From the NCBI GenBank assembly GCA_037127315.1, contig JBBBDQ010000346.1, positions 5,386,001 to 5,450,000 of the forward strand: DNA of 64,000 bases, read 5' to 3'. The DNA comes from Ascarosepion bandense. Its lineage: Eukaryota > Mollusca > Cephalopoda > Sepiida > Sepiidae. The notes under the pieces were generated by a model that saw nothing but the letters and a program-made list of their open reading frames with translations, ran no database searches and had not been told where the DNA came from. Below, piece after piece: positions 31,760 to 43,640 of the stretch. How positions within the stretch are numbered: position 1 is the stretch's first letter; each line of letters opens with the position of its first letter. Position numbers and translations under genes: made by a program.

Positions 31760-32290
31760 GATTTCATTTAAAATGACAAGCGTACTCTGGTTAAATTTTT
31801 GTATAATTTTGCATGTGATCTTATAATTCTTTATTTTTATTTTCAGTAGATAAAATATCTAAATTTGTCCGAGTCTTATATTTATTCAATGGACTTCGAT
31901 TATATGATGAATTTTTTTTTCTTTTAACTGAATATATAGACTTATAGGAATGTTTTATTTTTCTAACACAGTCAGAATATTGTGCCAGTGTTCATAGTTG
32001 ATATTATTATTGTGTGTTGGCTTTTTCTTTTTAAATAATAATGCCTCACTCTATAAAGAAATGCACAAGTCTAGTTAACAAAAACAAGGAAATTAAATTA
32101 CTTATCTACTTAAAAAAAAGTTAAATCTTTAACCTCATTGTCAAAAATAATAACTGTCCTCCAAGATCTGAATTACAGAGGACTAATCCTGTTTACGAAT
32201 TCACATGCCATTTAAGAAAACTGTATTTCTGTTCAATCCGAATTCATAAATAATTCTATTGGATATGCTAAAAATCCACTGCTAGGAATG
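31760..32290. other. AT-rich, unannotated
   Basis: Nothing recognised apart from TA runs at its left border (31732-31755). Confidence 0.4.
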
Positions 32291-32970
32291 TTGGGTCACT
32301 GTGTCGGGCCAGGATGTTTTTTTCCCGCCTGAATCCATCCTACATATAACAAATCAGCCATTTGTCCGTGCATGGAGTACTGCAGCCATATATGGTCAGG
32401 AACCTCTGCTGTTCATTTCAGTGTTCTCAACAGGCTCCAAAGGAGAATCAGTAATGTGATAGTTACCGACTTGGCGGCTCGACTCCAGTCACTTTCTCAC
32501 CGACGAACTGTTCTATACATACTTTCATGGCTTCTGCTCCAACGAACTTAAGTCAGTAGTGCCTCTGCAACAGGTGTTTACTCGTGCAACCAGACTGGTA
32601 ACTGGGTCTCACCCATTCACAGTTAGATCAATCAAATGCAGACGACAATTCTATTCCTTCAGCTTCTTTTCACGCATTTCCCGCCTGTGGAACTCGCTTC
32701 CATATTCTTACTTTCCTGACGGCTAAATGCAATGTCAATACTCATTTCGTAACCACTTGACTCTAGTTCTTTCTTCATCATCCTGTATATCCTTCCCTTT
32801 CTCTCCAGCTTTGCAACTGTCATCACCCCTGTATTCCCATCCTTCTCTTGCTCCTTTCTAACTGGTTCGTCTTTCTCTTCAGTCTCTTCTACCTAATCTT
32901 GTTACTCTTATTTAGCCCCCTGCACATCAGTGGCGTTACCGCCTTGCTTGGGGCGATACGATTAAAAAAA
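32290..32970 (+). pseudogene. CR1/Jockey-like LINE C-terminal relic with 3' tail
   Basis: CPCMEYCSHIWSGTSAVHFS, LNRLQRRISNVIVTDLAARL and LQSLSHRR, then degraded LATRSHPF/LWNSLP equivalents, and a 3' tail TGCACATCAGTGGCGTTACC...GGGGCGATACGATTAAAAAA. Frameshifted. Confidence 0.75.
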
Positions 32971-32999
32971 AACGACTCACGTTACTTCTCTCTGACCAT

Positions 33000-33474
33000 A
33001 TTTATATTATGTCTCATTTAGATACACATGGAGACCTACTAAACTCTATTCGTAACTTACTCGTCAGTAATATAAAGATAATAGCATCATCTACCTGTAC
33101 AAAGAGCTAAAAATAATGCATAGCGTTATTAATAAAAAGAAATGTCATCACCAAATAATATAAACTATGAAGACGCTCACAATATACTGACCATGTTCGG
33201 AAAATAAAACATTCCTGTAACTCTAGATACATACATAAAACAATCTATATATTCGGTTAAAAGAAAAAATAAAATTCGTACTTTATAATGGCTAAATGTA
33301 TAGCTGAAAGCGCTTGGATAAATAAAAACATTGGAACAGTTTTTTATATAATTTAATTATTGATATGAGACAAACTATAATCTCACATTAACATTTATAT
33401 AAAATCTTAATTATAGCACTTTGTCTGTCAGTTTTAATGAAACTTGCATAAAAGAGGAATTATTGCCTAAATAC

Positions 33475-33522
<48 letters not shown>

Positions 33523-34080
33523 GTTGAAATATAAATATATTCTCGGTGAGGCGTGAACATATACGTTTTAACCTCGGTAACTACTTGAGCTACTTGAATT
33601 TCAAGATATAAATTTATTTTTTTACATTATTTTGTGTTTTTCCGAAGCCATATTTATAAATGTTTTTGCATACACGACTAGTTTAATTATGAAATATTAT
33701 CGTTATAATTAGATAAAGCATTCTCAACTATTATTAATTTTGTTATCTAATTTATCGCCTCTATTCTGTAGACATTGCTAGCAATATTGTCACAAATGTT
33801 TACAGTCTCTGACTAATATTTATTTCATTTTAATTAGAATTGCTTTTTATTAATTCTAATCAGATCTTCTTTCTATAGTCATTAATAATAATATTATCTT
33901 TAATTTTTTATGAGACATATTGTCAGTCGTTATATTATTTTCGACTAGTAATTTTATCTTTATTTAAGTAGTGTTTTTACACATTGGCATTGGCAATAAA
34001 GCCACTAAGTCCTAAGCGGTTCCTGAGTGTGAAATAAGATGAGAAAAAAAAAGCATTTTTAAGAAGAGTGATTTGGTTTT
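33000..34080. other. AT-rich, unannotated, with TA tract 33479-33520
   Basis: No gene or named repeat recognised. Confidence 0.4.
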
Positions 34081-34145
34081 GTTTGGTTTGTTTTTAAGGC
34101 CTATCAACCCTTTGGGGTCATTTAATGCAGATGCATTAGTTCCTT

Positions 34146-34325
34146 TAAAAACGTATTTTTGTAGGTAATATTTTTCCTTCAAAAACATATTTTTGTTGTT
34201 AATATTTTTCCTTCAGAAACGTATTTTTGGTGGTAACATTTTTCCTTCAAAACCATATATTTGTTGGCAACATTTTTTTTTTTCAAAAACGTTTTGTTGG
34301 TAATATTTTTCCTTCAAAAACTTTT
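34146..34325. repeat. ~45-bp minisatellite
   Basis: Four to five units built on AAAACGTATTTTTG and AATATTTTTCCTTC, with the spacer varying by a few bases. Confidence 0.7.
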
Positions 34326-34374
34326 ATGTATATATTCAGTAAATGTCTGTTTTTATATTTCCATAGTGTTTTGA

Positions 34375-34530
34375 CCACTGTTTGGAGAGTTATCTATTTG
34401 CCCATAGCTGTGACCCTAAGAGGTGCTACCACTCCAGGTTAGGGTCAATCTGGGAACAACTGCAATTAAGAGGTGGTTCCATGCTCCTCGTAACCAGGAA
34501 ACCAGAGGCCTTGCTGCCGGATGCAGTTTA
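34375..34530 (+). repeat. Dispersed repeat F, copy 3
   Basis: Best preserved copy: GTGACCCTAAGAGGTGCTAC, AATTAAGAGGTGGTTCCATG and GCCTTGCTGCCGGATGCAG. Confidence 0.6.
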
Positions 34531-34913
34531 ACGTCATACCCAGGACCCTAAGAAGAGAGAGCAATAAAAGTACAGGGATGAAAAAAAAACTGTAGATAAC
34601 AATTGGCAGTTACATTTTTGAAGATCAAAATTGACTGGAAAGCAAAAAGATGGAAAAGACTTTCTCTATCGAGAATCACAAGAGAGGAAACTGTTAGCAT
34701 AGAAATTACGGTTGTATCTAAAGATGTAAACTGTAAAATGGTGAGACCAGGCTGCCAATCTAGTACTACGTTCAAATTTGTAAAGTTCGTTTACCAAAGA
34801 CGAAAGCTCAGAAGAACAATTACAAATAAACTTTTTTAAAATTAGAATTTAGAAATGATACATTTTTGTCAAATATTAAAAATATTCGTTGACAATGAGC
34901 TATTTCAAAAAAT

Positions 34914-34953
<40 letters not shown>

Positions 34954-35425
34954 CTAGCAGTATAGCCTGACGTTGCTCGGGTGTAATGAAAGCGTTAAAA
35001 CTAATCCATTGTCCTGGAGCTCAGACTCTTTGGACGTTGGTCCGAAGGAGTAAAAAGCAGTAGTTGTTTCCAGTTAAAGCGAAACAGCAGACTGAAAGAA
35101 AAATGAATGGATGTAAGTCAAATTTTGATTTCCTGGTATCGATATCAAATAAGTTTTTTGAAGGCTAAATAAGTCCTCTGAGTAAATAGTATCATGGATG
35201 AGACTAAGAACTACAATTATACCTACTTAGAGCCAAACCCGAAGCAGAAACTAAAATAAAAGGGCTGAAAAAATACAGACATACAGGCAGATAAACAGAC
35301 ACACACACAAACATCTTGCTTTTTATGTATATATATTATCGATTTTCTGTACTATTGTAAGAACTTCAACCTTGAAACGTCTGAATACCGTTTCTTATGG
35401 TTTTGTCTATGAGTGTATCAAATTT
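34954..35425 (-). mobile_element. Non-autonomous Helitron, 5'-truncated
   Basis: The minus-strand 3' end is CTGCTAG|T with hairpin CCCGAGCAACGTCAGG (one arm decayed). The interior matches 31.3-31.7 kb. The 5' third is missing. Confidence 0.75.
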
Positions 35426-35429
35426 CTGA

Positions 35430-35850
35430 GGTTGTAGCCGTTAGGAGAGCAAGCATATGGAAGTGAGTTCCACAGGCGGGAAGTGCGAGAAAAAAAAGCT
35501 GATGGAGTAGAACTGTCGGCTTCATTTGGTTAATCTAAGTGTAAATCTTGTTGCCAGTCTGGTTGCACAAGTAAATTCTTGTGGTGGGGGGCACTAGTGA
35601 CTTAAGTTCGTTGGAGCAGAAGCTATGAAATTGTTCGTAGAATAGACAGAGGGAAGCCACATCCCGCCGAGGAGAAAGTGGTTGGCGTCAATCTGTCAAG
35701 TCGGGACTTATCACATTACAGATTATCCTTTGGAGCCTGCCGAGAATACTGAAATGAACAAAAGGGGCACCTGACCATATATGATAGCAATATTCCATGC
35801 AAAAATGAATGGTTGATTTGTATATGTGCAAGATAAATTCAGGCGGAAAA
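35430..35850 (-). pseudogene. CR1/Jockey-like LINE C-terminal relic
   Basis: The minus strand includes a thumb-region equivalent of HIYKSTI and EYCYHIWSGAP, LQRIICNVISPDLTD, then the VRWN/SLP end near 35450. It fuses at about 35850 to RTE-type sequence (MDHASNDEVLEQM). Confidence 0.65.
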
Positions 35851-35945
35851 AAGTTCCTGGCGTGAATGTGTTCATCTGCTCCAAAACCTCGTCGTTGCTC
35901 GCATGATCCATCCATGGTATCCTCAGCATCCTTCTCTATAACGAT
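35850..35945 (-). pseudogene. RTE LINE fragment fused to the CR1-like relic
   Basis: LRIPWMDHASNDEVLEQM corresponds to the RISWTEHVSNDEVL block of the RTE copies at 15.0 and 49.7 kb. Confidence 0.6.
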
Positions 35946-35959
35946 ATTTCAGTTATTTC

Positions 35960-36290
35960 CTTTCGTTAGTATTACATTACAAATTCTACTTCAGCAACTT
36001 CTTTTCTTCCACTTCCTGCCTCTGGAATTACCTTCCGTTTATTTGCTTTCTCAACAAATCTTCAAGAATTCAAATGTAAAGTCGTCATCTCCTATCTCAC
36101 TACCTTGCATCCTCTCTCTTATGTTCCTATCTCCGTCCGCAACTCTCATCAGTATTTTCATCCTTCTCTTACCCATTTCCTAACCCCCTATAACCTGTCA
36201 CTCTTTCTCTTAACTTTCCTCCTATGTAATCCCCTGCGCACCAGTGGCAGTAAATTGCCTTGCTTGGGCCGATATGATTATAAAAGAAAA
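35960..36290 (+). pseudogene. CR1/Jockey-like LINE extreme 3' end
   Basis: LLQQLLFFHFLPLELPS and LQEFKCKVVIS traces of the protein end, then the UTR and the tail CACCAGTGGCAGTAAATTGC...GCCGATATGATTATAAAAGA. Confidence 0.6.
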
Positions 36291-36299
36291 GTTGTGTTT

Positions 36300-36775
36300 G
36301 AATCTTATAGGTCTATCTATCGCCCGGTTCACACTCCACCCACGTTTATTGAACAGGTTAAGAGGCTCATCCCTTGTTACCTGTTTAGGATGTGGTTTCC
36401 AGCTTTCTCTTTTCCAATCTTCTCACTTTATTTTTTTTTTCAATTGGAGTAGATAGATCTATCTATCGCCCTGTTCACACTCCACCCACGTCTATTGAAC
36501 AGGTTAAGAGGCTCATCCTTTGTTCTCTGTTTAGGATGTGGTTTCCGGCTTTCTCTTTCAAAATCTTCTCACTTTGTTTTTCTTTCAATTGGAGTAGATA
36601 AATCTATCTATCGCCCTGTTCACACTCCACCCACGTCTATTGAACAGGCTCATCCTTTGTTCCCTGTTTAGAATGTGGTTTCCTGCTTTCTCTTTTCACA
36701 TCTTTTCACTATTATGTAGCCCCCTGCACATCAGTGGCGTTACCGCCTTGCTCGGAGTGATACGATTAAAAAAAA
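36300..36775 (+). mobile_element. LINE-type 3' tail with three ~145-bp tandem units
   Basis: Units begin at about 36300, 36447 and 36591 with (A/T)CTATCTATCGCCC; the last is shortened. The CACATCAGTGGCGTTACCGC...GTGATACGATTAAAAAAA tail follows. Same design as 29130-29645. Confidence 0.72.
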
Positions 36776-36779
36776 AATT

Positions 36780-37580
36780 GCATCGTTAATTTTAAATTCG
36801 TTAAGACATTCGTGTATTCCAAGAAGTTGCTGTATATTTCAGGAGGCTTGCTGACAATAAATCCTTCCTAAAGGTTTCCTTCCCTGTTGGGTGAAAATTT
36901 AAAATGAACAAGCAAAGATGATAAAATACCTTTCATATTAGGTGGCGAATTCTAGCTGGAAGCGTATTGGTCTCTGCTAATTGAAACGCGATTCTTTTTG
37001 GCATAATCTTGGCACCTCTTCTACAGCGCTAACTGCTTGTAGTAGAGAACTTAAAGCCAAGAAGAAAACAGGCCATAATTCTGCTCATTTCTATTCATCC
37101 CCAGAATGCAAAAGATAAATTGAAAACTTATGTCATTTATTTTCTTGTCTTTTTTCTTGTTGCGTTTTTTGTTTTGATTTTTGTTTCTTTCCGTTTAGGC
37201 TCGCCATTCGAAATAGAAATATTATAAGAAAAAAAGATTTTGTATAAAAAGATAACACCTCCCACAAGGAATTGCGATTTATTCCTAATATCTTTTAGAG
37301 TGAGAAATATGCTGCCTCCCATGTGTCTTCTCGTATCTTTTGCGGTGATAAACAGAAGAAAACAAAATGTTCAATCGATGATCAACTTTATACACGATGT
37401 ACGTTCGACTAGCCTTAATTGGTTAGACAAGAATTTTCTTTCTAAAAATGACTGAGAAATCCAAACTTCGCATTCTTTTCGATGCTTCATCACTTAAAAG
37501 GTAACAGGGTCACAAGCAAATGACACACATTCAAACAAACGAAACCCACAAACGCACACCCTCTCGTCTCGTTTTTTTTC
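36780..37580. other. Unannotated
   Basis: No gene or named repeat recognised. Confidence 0.4.
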
Positions 37581-37585
37581 TCTCG

Positions 37586-37790
37586 GCTTACGGCTTCATA
37601 ACAAACGAAACAACGGTTCTCGTTTTGGTACCGAAGTTAAGCAAAGTTGAATCTGGTCAGTATCTAGATGGGTGTCTGCTTGGGAATACCAGGTTCTCTA
37701 TGCTTGTGTGCACAGGTGTTCTAAGGGATAACGGCTCGGATTGTTAATTGGAGAGCCGTGTTTCTATTGCAGATGGGTTCATTTATATCC
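37586..37790 (+). mobile_element. 5S rRNA-derived SINE (copy 2)
   Basis: The 5S part is about 37586-37708: GGCTTACGGCTTCATAACAA, ACCGAAGTTAAGCAAAGTTG, TATCTAGATGGGTGTCTGC and TTGGGAATACCAGGTTCTC. The shared downstream body follows (TTGTTAATTGGAGAGCCGTG). It is cut off at about 37795 by a minus-strand LINE tail. Confidence 0.75.
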
Positions 37791-37794
37791 ACTC

Positions 37795-38575
37795 TTTTTT
37801 AATAATCATATCACCCCAAGTAAGGCAGTTTACTGCCACTGGTGCGCAGGGGGTTACATAATAGTAAAGTTATGAGAAAGAGAGAGTGGTTATAGGAAGT
37901 GTCTGGAAGTGGGTAAGAGAAGTATGAGAATACTGATGAGAGTAGAGTAGACGAAGAAAGGAGCATGAGAGAGAAGATGCAAGTCACTGAGATAGGAGAT
38001 GGCCATTGGCTTTACATTGAAATTCTTTGAGATTATAGCTGTCGGGAAACAAGTAAACGGAAGGAAATTCCACAGGCGGGAAGTGCGAGAAAAGAAGCTG
38101 TTAGAGTAGAATTTGCGTTTACATTTTATTAATTTCCCAATAAAAGGGTGATACCTAGTTTCTAATTTTGTGGCTTGAGTAAATTCATATAGGGGGCAAC
38201 AGTGAGTTAAGTTCATCAGAGCAGAAACTGTGATAATATTTACAGAAGAAACACAGTGAAGCTACATTGCGCCGGTTGAAAAGTGACTCTATCTGAGCTG
38301 CCAAGTCGGGATCGATCACAGTACAGATTCTCCGTTGGATTTTGTTAAGGTGGATAGCAGAAGTACCAGACCAGATATGGCAGCAGTATTCAATGCCCGG
38401 GCGGATGGTAGATTTATATATGTGTAGGATTATTTCAGACACGAAGAACTTCCTGGCCCTACACCGAGAAGAGAACCGACCTTCTTAGCAGCGGATTTAG
38501 CTATGATATAGTCATTCTACTTGAGATCTGTTGAGAGAGTTAACACGAAGAGGCGCAGTGTTTTGCTTTCAAAGA
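37795..38575 (-). pseudogene. CR1/Jockey-like LINE C-terminal half
   Basis: Two overlapping minus frames: 38185-38442 (LHIYKSTIRPGIEYCCHIWS, IQRRICTVIDPDLAAQIESL) and 37890-38216 (FTQATKLETRYHPFIGK, FYSNSFFSRTSRLWNFLP). One frameshift separates them. The 3' tail GGGTGATATGATTATTAAAAA lies at 37795-37815. Confidence 0.8.
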
Positions 38576-38577
38576 GA

Positions 38578-38652
38578 CTTACGCGTAAATACGCATAGGA
38601 ATGATATGAATCCACCTATCCTTTCTTCCCACCAAGTTATGGGTTTCTTATT
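38578..38652 (+). mobile_element. SINE family A body fragment
   Basis: ACTTACGCGTAAATACGC, GATATGAATCCACCTATCC and AAGTTATGGGTTTC match the central body of family A (and the shared 5S-SINE tail). Confidence 0.5.
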
Positions 38653-38877
38653 AGCAATTGTATCAGTAAATCATTTATATCGTCAAGACATTCTAAAAAT
38701 CTAAAATATCAAAAATATTTTATGGTTTTAAATAATCTGCACATCGTTGATAAGATGTAAACACAAATCATTCAACCAATCAAACATACTAAGAAATGTT
38801 TTTTTTTTTTGGTTTAGAAAACATCGAACAGTCAAAGATTTCATAGCAAAACAGTACCATGTTGGGGTCAGTCAGTT

Positions 38878-39164
38878 AAGTGCCATACGTGGGCATTAAT
38901 GTCTCGAAAGAAACATGACTGACTGGGAAGAAGATTATCCCGCAGTATGTTGCTATTACTTTTTGCGGAAGACTGGTTGCTAGCCAAGGCTATAGAATCA
39001 TATCCGTCCTGTTATTTAACCCATAACTGGAGGAAAGAGGCGGGTTAAAACCTTTCCAAAGGGTATTTTCGCGTAAGTAAATTCAAGGAATTCAACTGGA
39101 ATTTGAACGCAATTCTGTGATTTCTCGTTCCGATCCGATATCCACCGAACCCCAGTGCACATCT
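38878..39164 (-). mobile_element. tRNA-derived SINE family A
   Basis: Complete but diverged minus-strand copy, from TCAGTCAGTTAAGTGCC to the head near CCCAGTGCACATC. Confidence 0.83.
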
Positions 39165-39593
39165 TGGGGTATTTGTGTAAAAAATAACTATTGATGTTTA
39201 TAATATATCATTACTGTTTTATAAGCTATAAATACAAATACCTTGCCTATTATCTATAGCGATCACGAAACCAGTAACACATTAGGATTGTAGGAACACC
39301 ACAGATACTACAATCACAATATCAGTGGTGTTTCTTGGGCAAGATAACCTGATAGAGTCTAACACTCTCAATGCTGATTTTGAATTTAGAACTTTCTCTC
39401 TCTTAGACTCGCTCCCACTCAAAGCTCATAGGAACAGGTCTATACTGTTATTTACCCCTAGCTGGGTGGAGATGAGATGGACTATCCTAAAGAAACTGGG
39501 AACCCTAAAGAGGAAATCTGGCCATAAGTCTTACACTTTTTACATAAGAATTGCAGCAAGGACAGAGAATGTAAACCACTCACATGAAAGGTA

Positions 39594-39906
39594 GTCAGTC
39601 AGTTAAGTGCAATACGTGATACATGCTTGGGCGATCATGTCTCGAAAGAGGCATGACTGTCTGGGCAGAATATTATCCCGCAGTAGGTTGCCATTGCTTT
39701 CTGCGGTAGACTGGTTGCCGACCAAGGCAAACTTATGGAACCCAATCTGTCCTGCTATTTAACCCATAACTGGAAGGAAGAGACGGATTAATACCTTTCC
39801 CAAGGCTATTTGCGCGTAAGTGAATACAATGGATTCACCTGAAATTCGAACTCGGCTCCCCGGTTTCTCGTTCCGAGCCGATATCCACTGTACCACAACG
39901 CACATA
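39594..39906 (-). mobile_element. tRNA-derived SINE family A
   Basis: Complete minus-strand copy with a well-preserved head; on its strand, GTGCGTTGTGGTACAGTGGA and GAGTTCGAATTTC. Confidence 0.87.
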
Positions 39907-40339
39907 CAATGTTTATAGGTATAAAAATGGGAAACAGTGACTAAAAGTTCTCATTTCCTTTTAGCACCAATACCCTCAAGAAAAGAAAAATCTGTCTCTT
40001 CTTTCCACCTCAGCTAGGCATAGAATTATTGTTTCGGCTATGGAGGTTCTTACTAAAAGGCAATGCTCAGTTTACCCGTTTAAATAAATGTAGGAACCTC
40101 AATGGGAATTTTGGGCATTTATTTCTGGTTTCACAGAAAAAAAAGGAATTCTAATTCTAATTTCTGGTTAGAAACAATTTGTTTAATACGATTTCCAATG
40201 ATTTTGTGGAGAGGTAAATACCCACGTGCTGCAGAACATTTAATCTTGAATCCTTTTTCTCTGATAACCCGACCAGATCAATTTAAGTGCGCTACTAGGT
40301 TGTCATTTAGTTACCCACCCTTTTGCCGTCGAAATAGTT

Positions 40340-40690
40340 AAATTTCACCACCACTTATACTCCAACAGTTTCTTTACTCACACTTCCCACCTGTGGAAAT
40401 TCTTTTCGTTTACTTACTTCCCTCAAATAATTTGTATAGTTTAAAAATATATTCGGCTTTAAATAACTTGCAAAAGGTTCTTATTCTTCATGTGTTGTGT
40501 CCCTTCAGTATGTAGACGATCTTGGATTCTTACTTGGCTCTGTATCTCGCAACTCTCAACAATTTTTCTTTTAGTATCTCTGCTAAATCCCCATCCCTTT
40601 TCTCCGGCCTATCATGTCTGTCTCGGGCGGTTTTCCTTGTCTCTCTTTCATTCTATCCGTCCTGTGAGCAGCCTTTGAGACTTTAAAATA
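40340..40690. pseudogene. LINE scraps: CR1-like (+) and RTE-like (-)
   Basis: Plus strand near 40345-40420 resembles the FYSNSFFS...LWNSLP end of the CR1-like family. Minus strand near 40600-40685 resembles LTGRIEGKRDRGKQ of the RTE family. Both are very degraded. Confidence 0.35.
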
Positions 40691-41580
40691 AAAATCCCCC
40701 GACCGGTGGTCAAGCGCTAGGGAAAATTTACTCGACCCAAAATCATTTTACTCGACCGACTTCATTTTCTTAATAGTCGCCTTACGTAAACATAACATGA
40801 ATCGCTGACGGAAAACAAAAAAATGAAATTTTAATTCAAATTTCGAACGTATTAAAAACTATTTAAAAATGTTAAAAGATAATAACAACAAAGTTTGATC
40901 TTTTCTCTTAATATTGGCATAAACGATTTGATGATAGAATTTTGTTTTTATTAAGTTTTGAGCCTTTTTACATTCTGGGTTTTTTTTTTTTGACAATTAA
41001 GTGTCGGTACCTAAATTCGTAATTTTTTTTCTTCTGTTTGACTACACCTTCTCTCTGACAAATGATAAAAAATAACAAATCTGATTTTCTCAACGATTTT
41101 TTTTATACAAAAACTACTTACTTGTACAATTTGTTTTGCAGTGCGTGGTTGAAAGAAGTATGCGTATTTTTTTTTCTTACAATGTTTGATTTTACTTTTT
41201 ATAATCGGGGAGGGGATATAGATTTGAGTCAAGGATAATATTTTTCCAAATGAGTTTCTAAAAATCTGTGAGCGTCTTTAATCTGGGGGACAGAGACATT
41301 TTGGCTCTACTCTAAAACGTTAATTAAACGAATGTTTAGACTGACCGGGACGATAAAAGCCCAAAGAGTTCAATAATGTCATAGTAGATCATTCTATGTT
41401 GTGAATCTTTAATGGAATACTTTTGAGTTGCAAAAGAAATCAGATTTCCTATTTCTATATTTAACGGACATATTTCATTGCGAGATTTTTAATCGACCGC
41501 GGACGAGTAAAGCAATAAACTTTAATCCCCCAATTAAGATTTTAATAAACTGAGTCGATCGGGCGACTGAAATCTCAAAG
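40690..41580. other. Unannotated
   Basis: CGACCGG/CGACCGA-type short motifs recur at 40700-40760 and 41490-41570, suggesting an unrecognised repeat with related borders. No coding region. Confidence 0.35.
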
Positions 41581-42610
41581 GTTGCCTGTGAGTATTAAAA
41601 TCTCCAGGCCTTCCTTTTTCATTACGTGTTTCAGGAACCTCATCTGTCTCTTCCTGATTTTAAGTATGATTTTTCTCCTTGTTTGCATCCTCTCCAATAC
41701 ATCATCGTTGTCTACACACTCGGTCTATGATATCCTCATCATCCATCTGTAAAACCACATTTCTGCTGCTTGAAGCCTCTCCTTCAACCATAATGAGATC
41801 GTCCAACATTCACTTCCATACAGGATACATATAACATAGCAATCCAGCACTCTTTACTTTGTTTCCAATGAGATTTTTCTGTCTCTCGGTACTCTGGTTA
41901 GTACTCTCAGTACTCTGGTTAGCTTCTGAAATACATCCTTGGCTATGCCAATGCATCTTTGGACCTCCATGTCGCACTATCTTTTGTCAGAACACTTCGC
42001 AGGTATATAAATTTCTTTAATTATTTTCTTTTAGTTTCTTCAACCAGTAGTTGGCATTTTGGGGTCTTTTTTTTTATGATGATCATACATTCAGTTTTCT
42101 TTAAGTTTATGCTCATTTGTTTCTTCTTGCTTTCTTTGGCTACCTTCTATAGGAGGTCTTCCACGTTCCTTTCCGTGTCTGCTATCAGCACTGTGTCATT
42201 TGCGTAGCGTACATGGTTCATATTGCGGCCACTAATGATGATTCCTGGCAAGGATTTTATTTCTCTCTGAATTGTTTTGCTGTAGAAGTTAAATAGATCC
42301 GGTTATAAAACACATCCTTGTTTTAGACCCCTTTCTATTTTTGTATACCTGCTGAATTCATCTCTTATTCATACGCAAGCGGTTCACTTCCAATAAAGAT
42401 TCTTGATTATCTTAACATCTTTTCCAAAAATACCGAGGTTGACGAGCATCTCAATCAAGTCTTTGTGGTGTACTTCGTCAAACGCCTTTGCGTAGTTTAC
42501 AAAACACATATAGAGGTCCTTCTGCATTTGTATTGCTCTTTCAGTTAGGGTTCTGAGCAGGAGGCTATAAAAATCAAATGAATCCGTTTTATCCTCTATA
42601 CTTTTTTAGC
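41580..42610 (-). pseudogene. RTE LINE reverse-transcriptase relic
   Basis: Minus-strand order matches RTE reverse transcriptase: FVNYAKAFDEVHHKDLIEML (motif A), then RGLKQGCVL-PDLFNFY (motif B), then HVRYANDTVLIAD (motif C, where the catalytic YADD reads YAND), then the VNVGRSHYG and KAWRF C-terminal parts. Multiple stops and the D-to-N change mark it as inactive. It is the longest RT stretch in the window. Confidence 0.82.
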
Positions 42611-42654
42611 ATGTTTTATTATTCGCCTTAGTGACTGGGAGCGTTTCTTTGGTC

Positions 42655-42765
42655 ATTTTGTCGCAATGTAATGGTTAGGCAGCTTGAATTGCTAAATCAA
42701 TCATAACTAGCTGTACGCATATTTGCAGCCTTGTGCCACATCTTAACAATATTTAGTAAATGAAT
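42655..42765 (+). mobile_element. tRNA-like SINE family C fragment
   Basis: GTCGCAATGTAATGGTTAGG A-box region and GCCTTGTGCCACATCTTAAC body. The B box is lost. Confidence 0.5.
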
Positions 42766-42969
42766 ATCAGTGTTTTATCCTTCCTCTCTTACTCTTCTTG
42801 ACTGCAATAAAACACGTTAGGGGAGACACAACAGAGAATATATTTTAGCGGTATTATCCATTAATATAATTACAATTCTGAAAGCGTTAAACATTAATTT
42901 TGATTTGAAATTATTTGATAATGTGTAATCGCTTCAATCGATAGTTGTTTTAAATTTAATGTTTGTTTC

Positions 42970-42972
<3 letters not shown>

Positions 42973-43026
<54 letters not shown>
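42973..43026. repeat. (AT)n microsatellite
   Basis: About 54 bp of TA bordering the MITE. Confidence 0.95.
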
Positions 43027-43027
<1 letters not shown>

Positions 43028-43424
43028 TACCGGCCATAATTATTAAGTCACCCCAGTTTTTTAAAAAATGATGTATTTCATAATATTTTTAGTATTTATT
43101 GCCAAGTGGATAAATCTAAATGAAAATAGAATGGTTCTTTTGTGATTATTTCTTTGCAAAATTTTGCAAGGAAGGCCGGAAGCCTTTGCTTTGGTCAGCC
43201 AATAAGAAGAAGAGACTAGCATGGGGAAGTGAGCTCAAAATCTGGACACCAGAACAGATCATTTGATACATAAGTTATTTTGCAGTATTAACAAAAGAAC
43301 CATTCTATTTTCATTTAGAATTATCTACTTGAATACATACTAAATAATAAACACTCAAACTAATACGAAATACATAAGTTTTTTTCTTTAAAACCTTGGG
43401 TTTGCCTTATAATTATGGCCGTTA

Positions 43425-43425
<1 letters not shown>
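43027..43425. mobile_element. Mariner-type MITE, copy 1 (399 bp)
   Basis: Ends CTACCGGCCATAATTATTA and, inverted, CTAACGGCCATAATTATAA; TA on both sides. Subterminal arms of about 130 bp pair (ATTGCCAAGTGGATAAATC and AATAGAATGGTTCTTTTGT versus their inverses). No ORF. A relative lies at 63457-63840. Confidence 0.75.
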
Positions 43426-43462
<37 letters not shown>

Positions 43463-43465
<3 letters not shown>

Positions 43466-43640
43466 AATGGTTGTTACAATGTTTTTATAAATTCATAGTA
43501 ACACTACACAAAAATTTTCGCGTTTCGAAGCCAGCCCATTATGTGGTTGGCTTCATCTTCAGGTGATTTTTTTAAAATGAGAATTATCTAGTTCGAAGGC
43601 CCGTTTATTTGTGTTGGATTTTTTTTTGTTCAGTATATAT
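43463..43640 (-). mobile_element. PLE 3' end with hammerhead-like motif
   Basis: Minus strand (43501-43567): CTGAAGA core, an extra T, stem II GAAGCC/GGCTTC, GAAA, stem III ACGC/GTGT then A, and a partly paired stem I (CAC/GTG). The element end ATTGTAACAACCATTACAAT abuts (AT)n. Confidence 0.62.

Noticed and set aside
39325..39594. 89-codon plus-strand frame
   Set aside because: Lies between two SINE copies; no recognisable domain or supporting signals.
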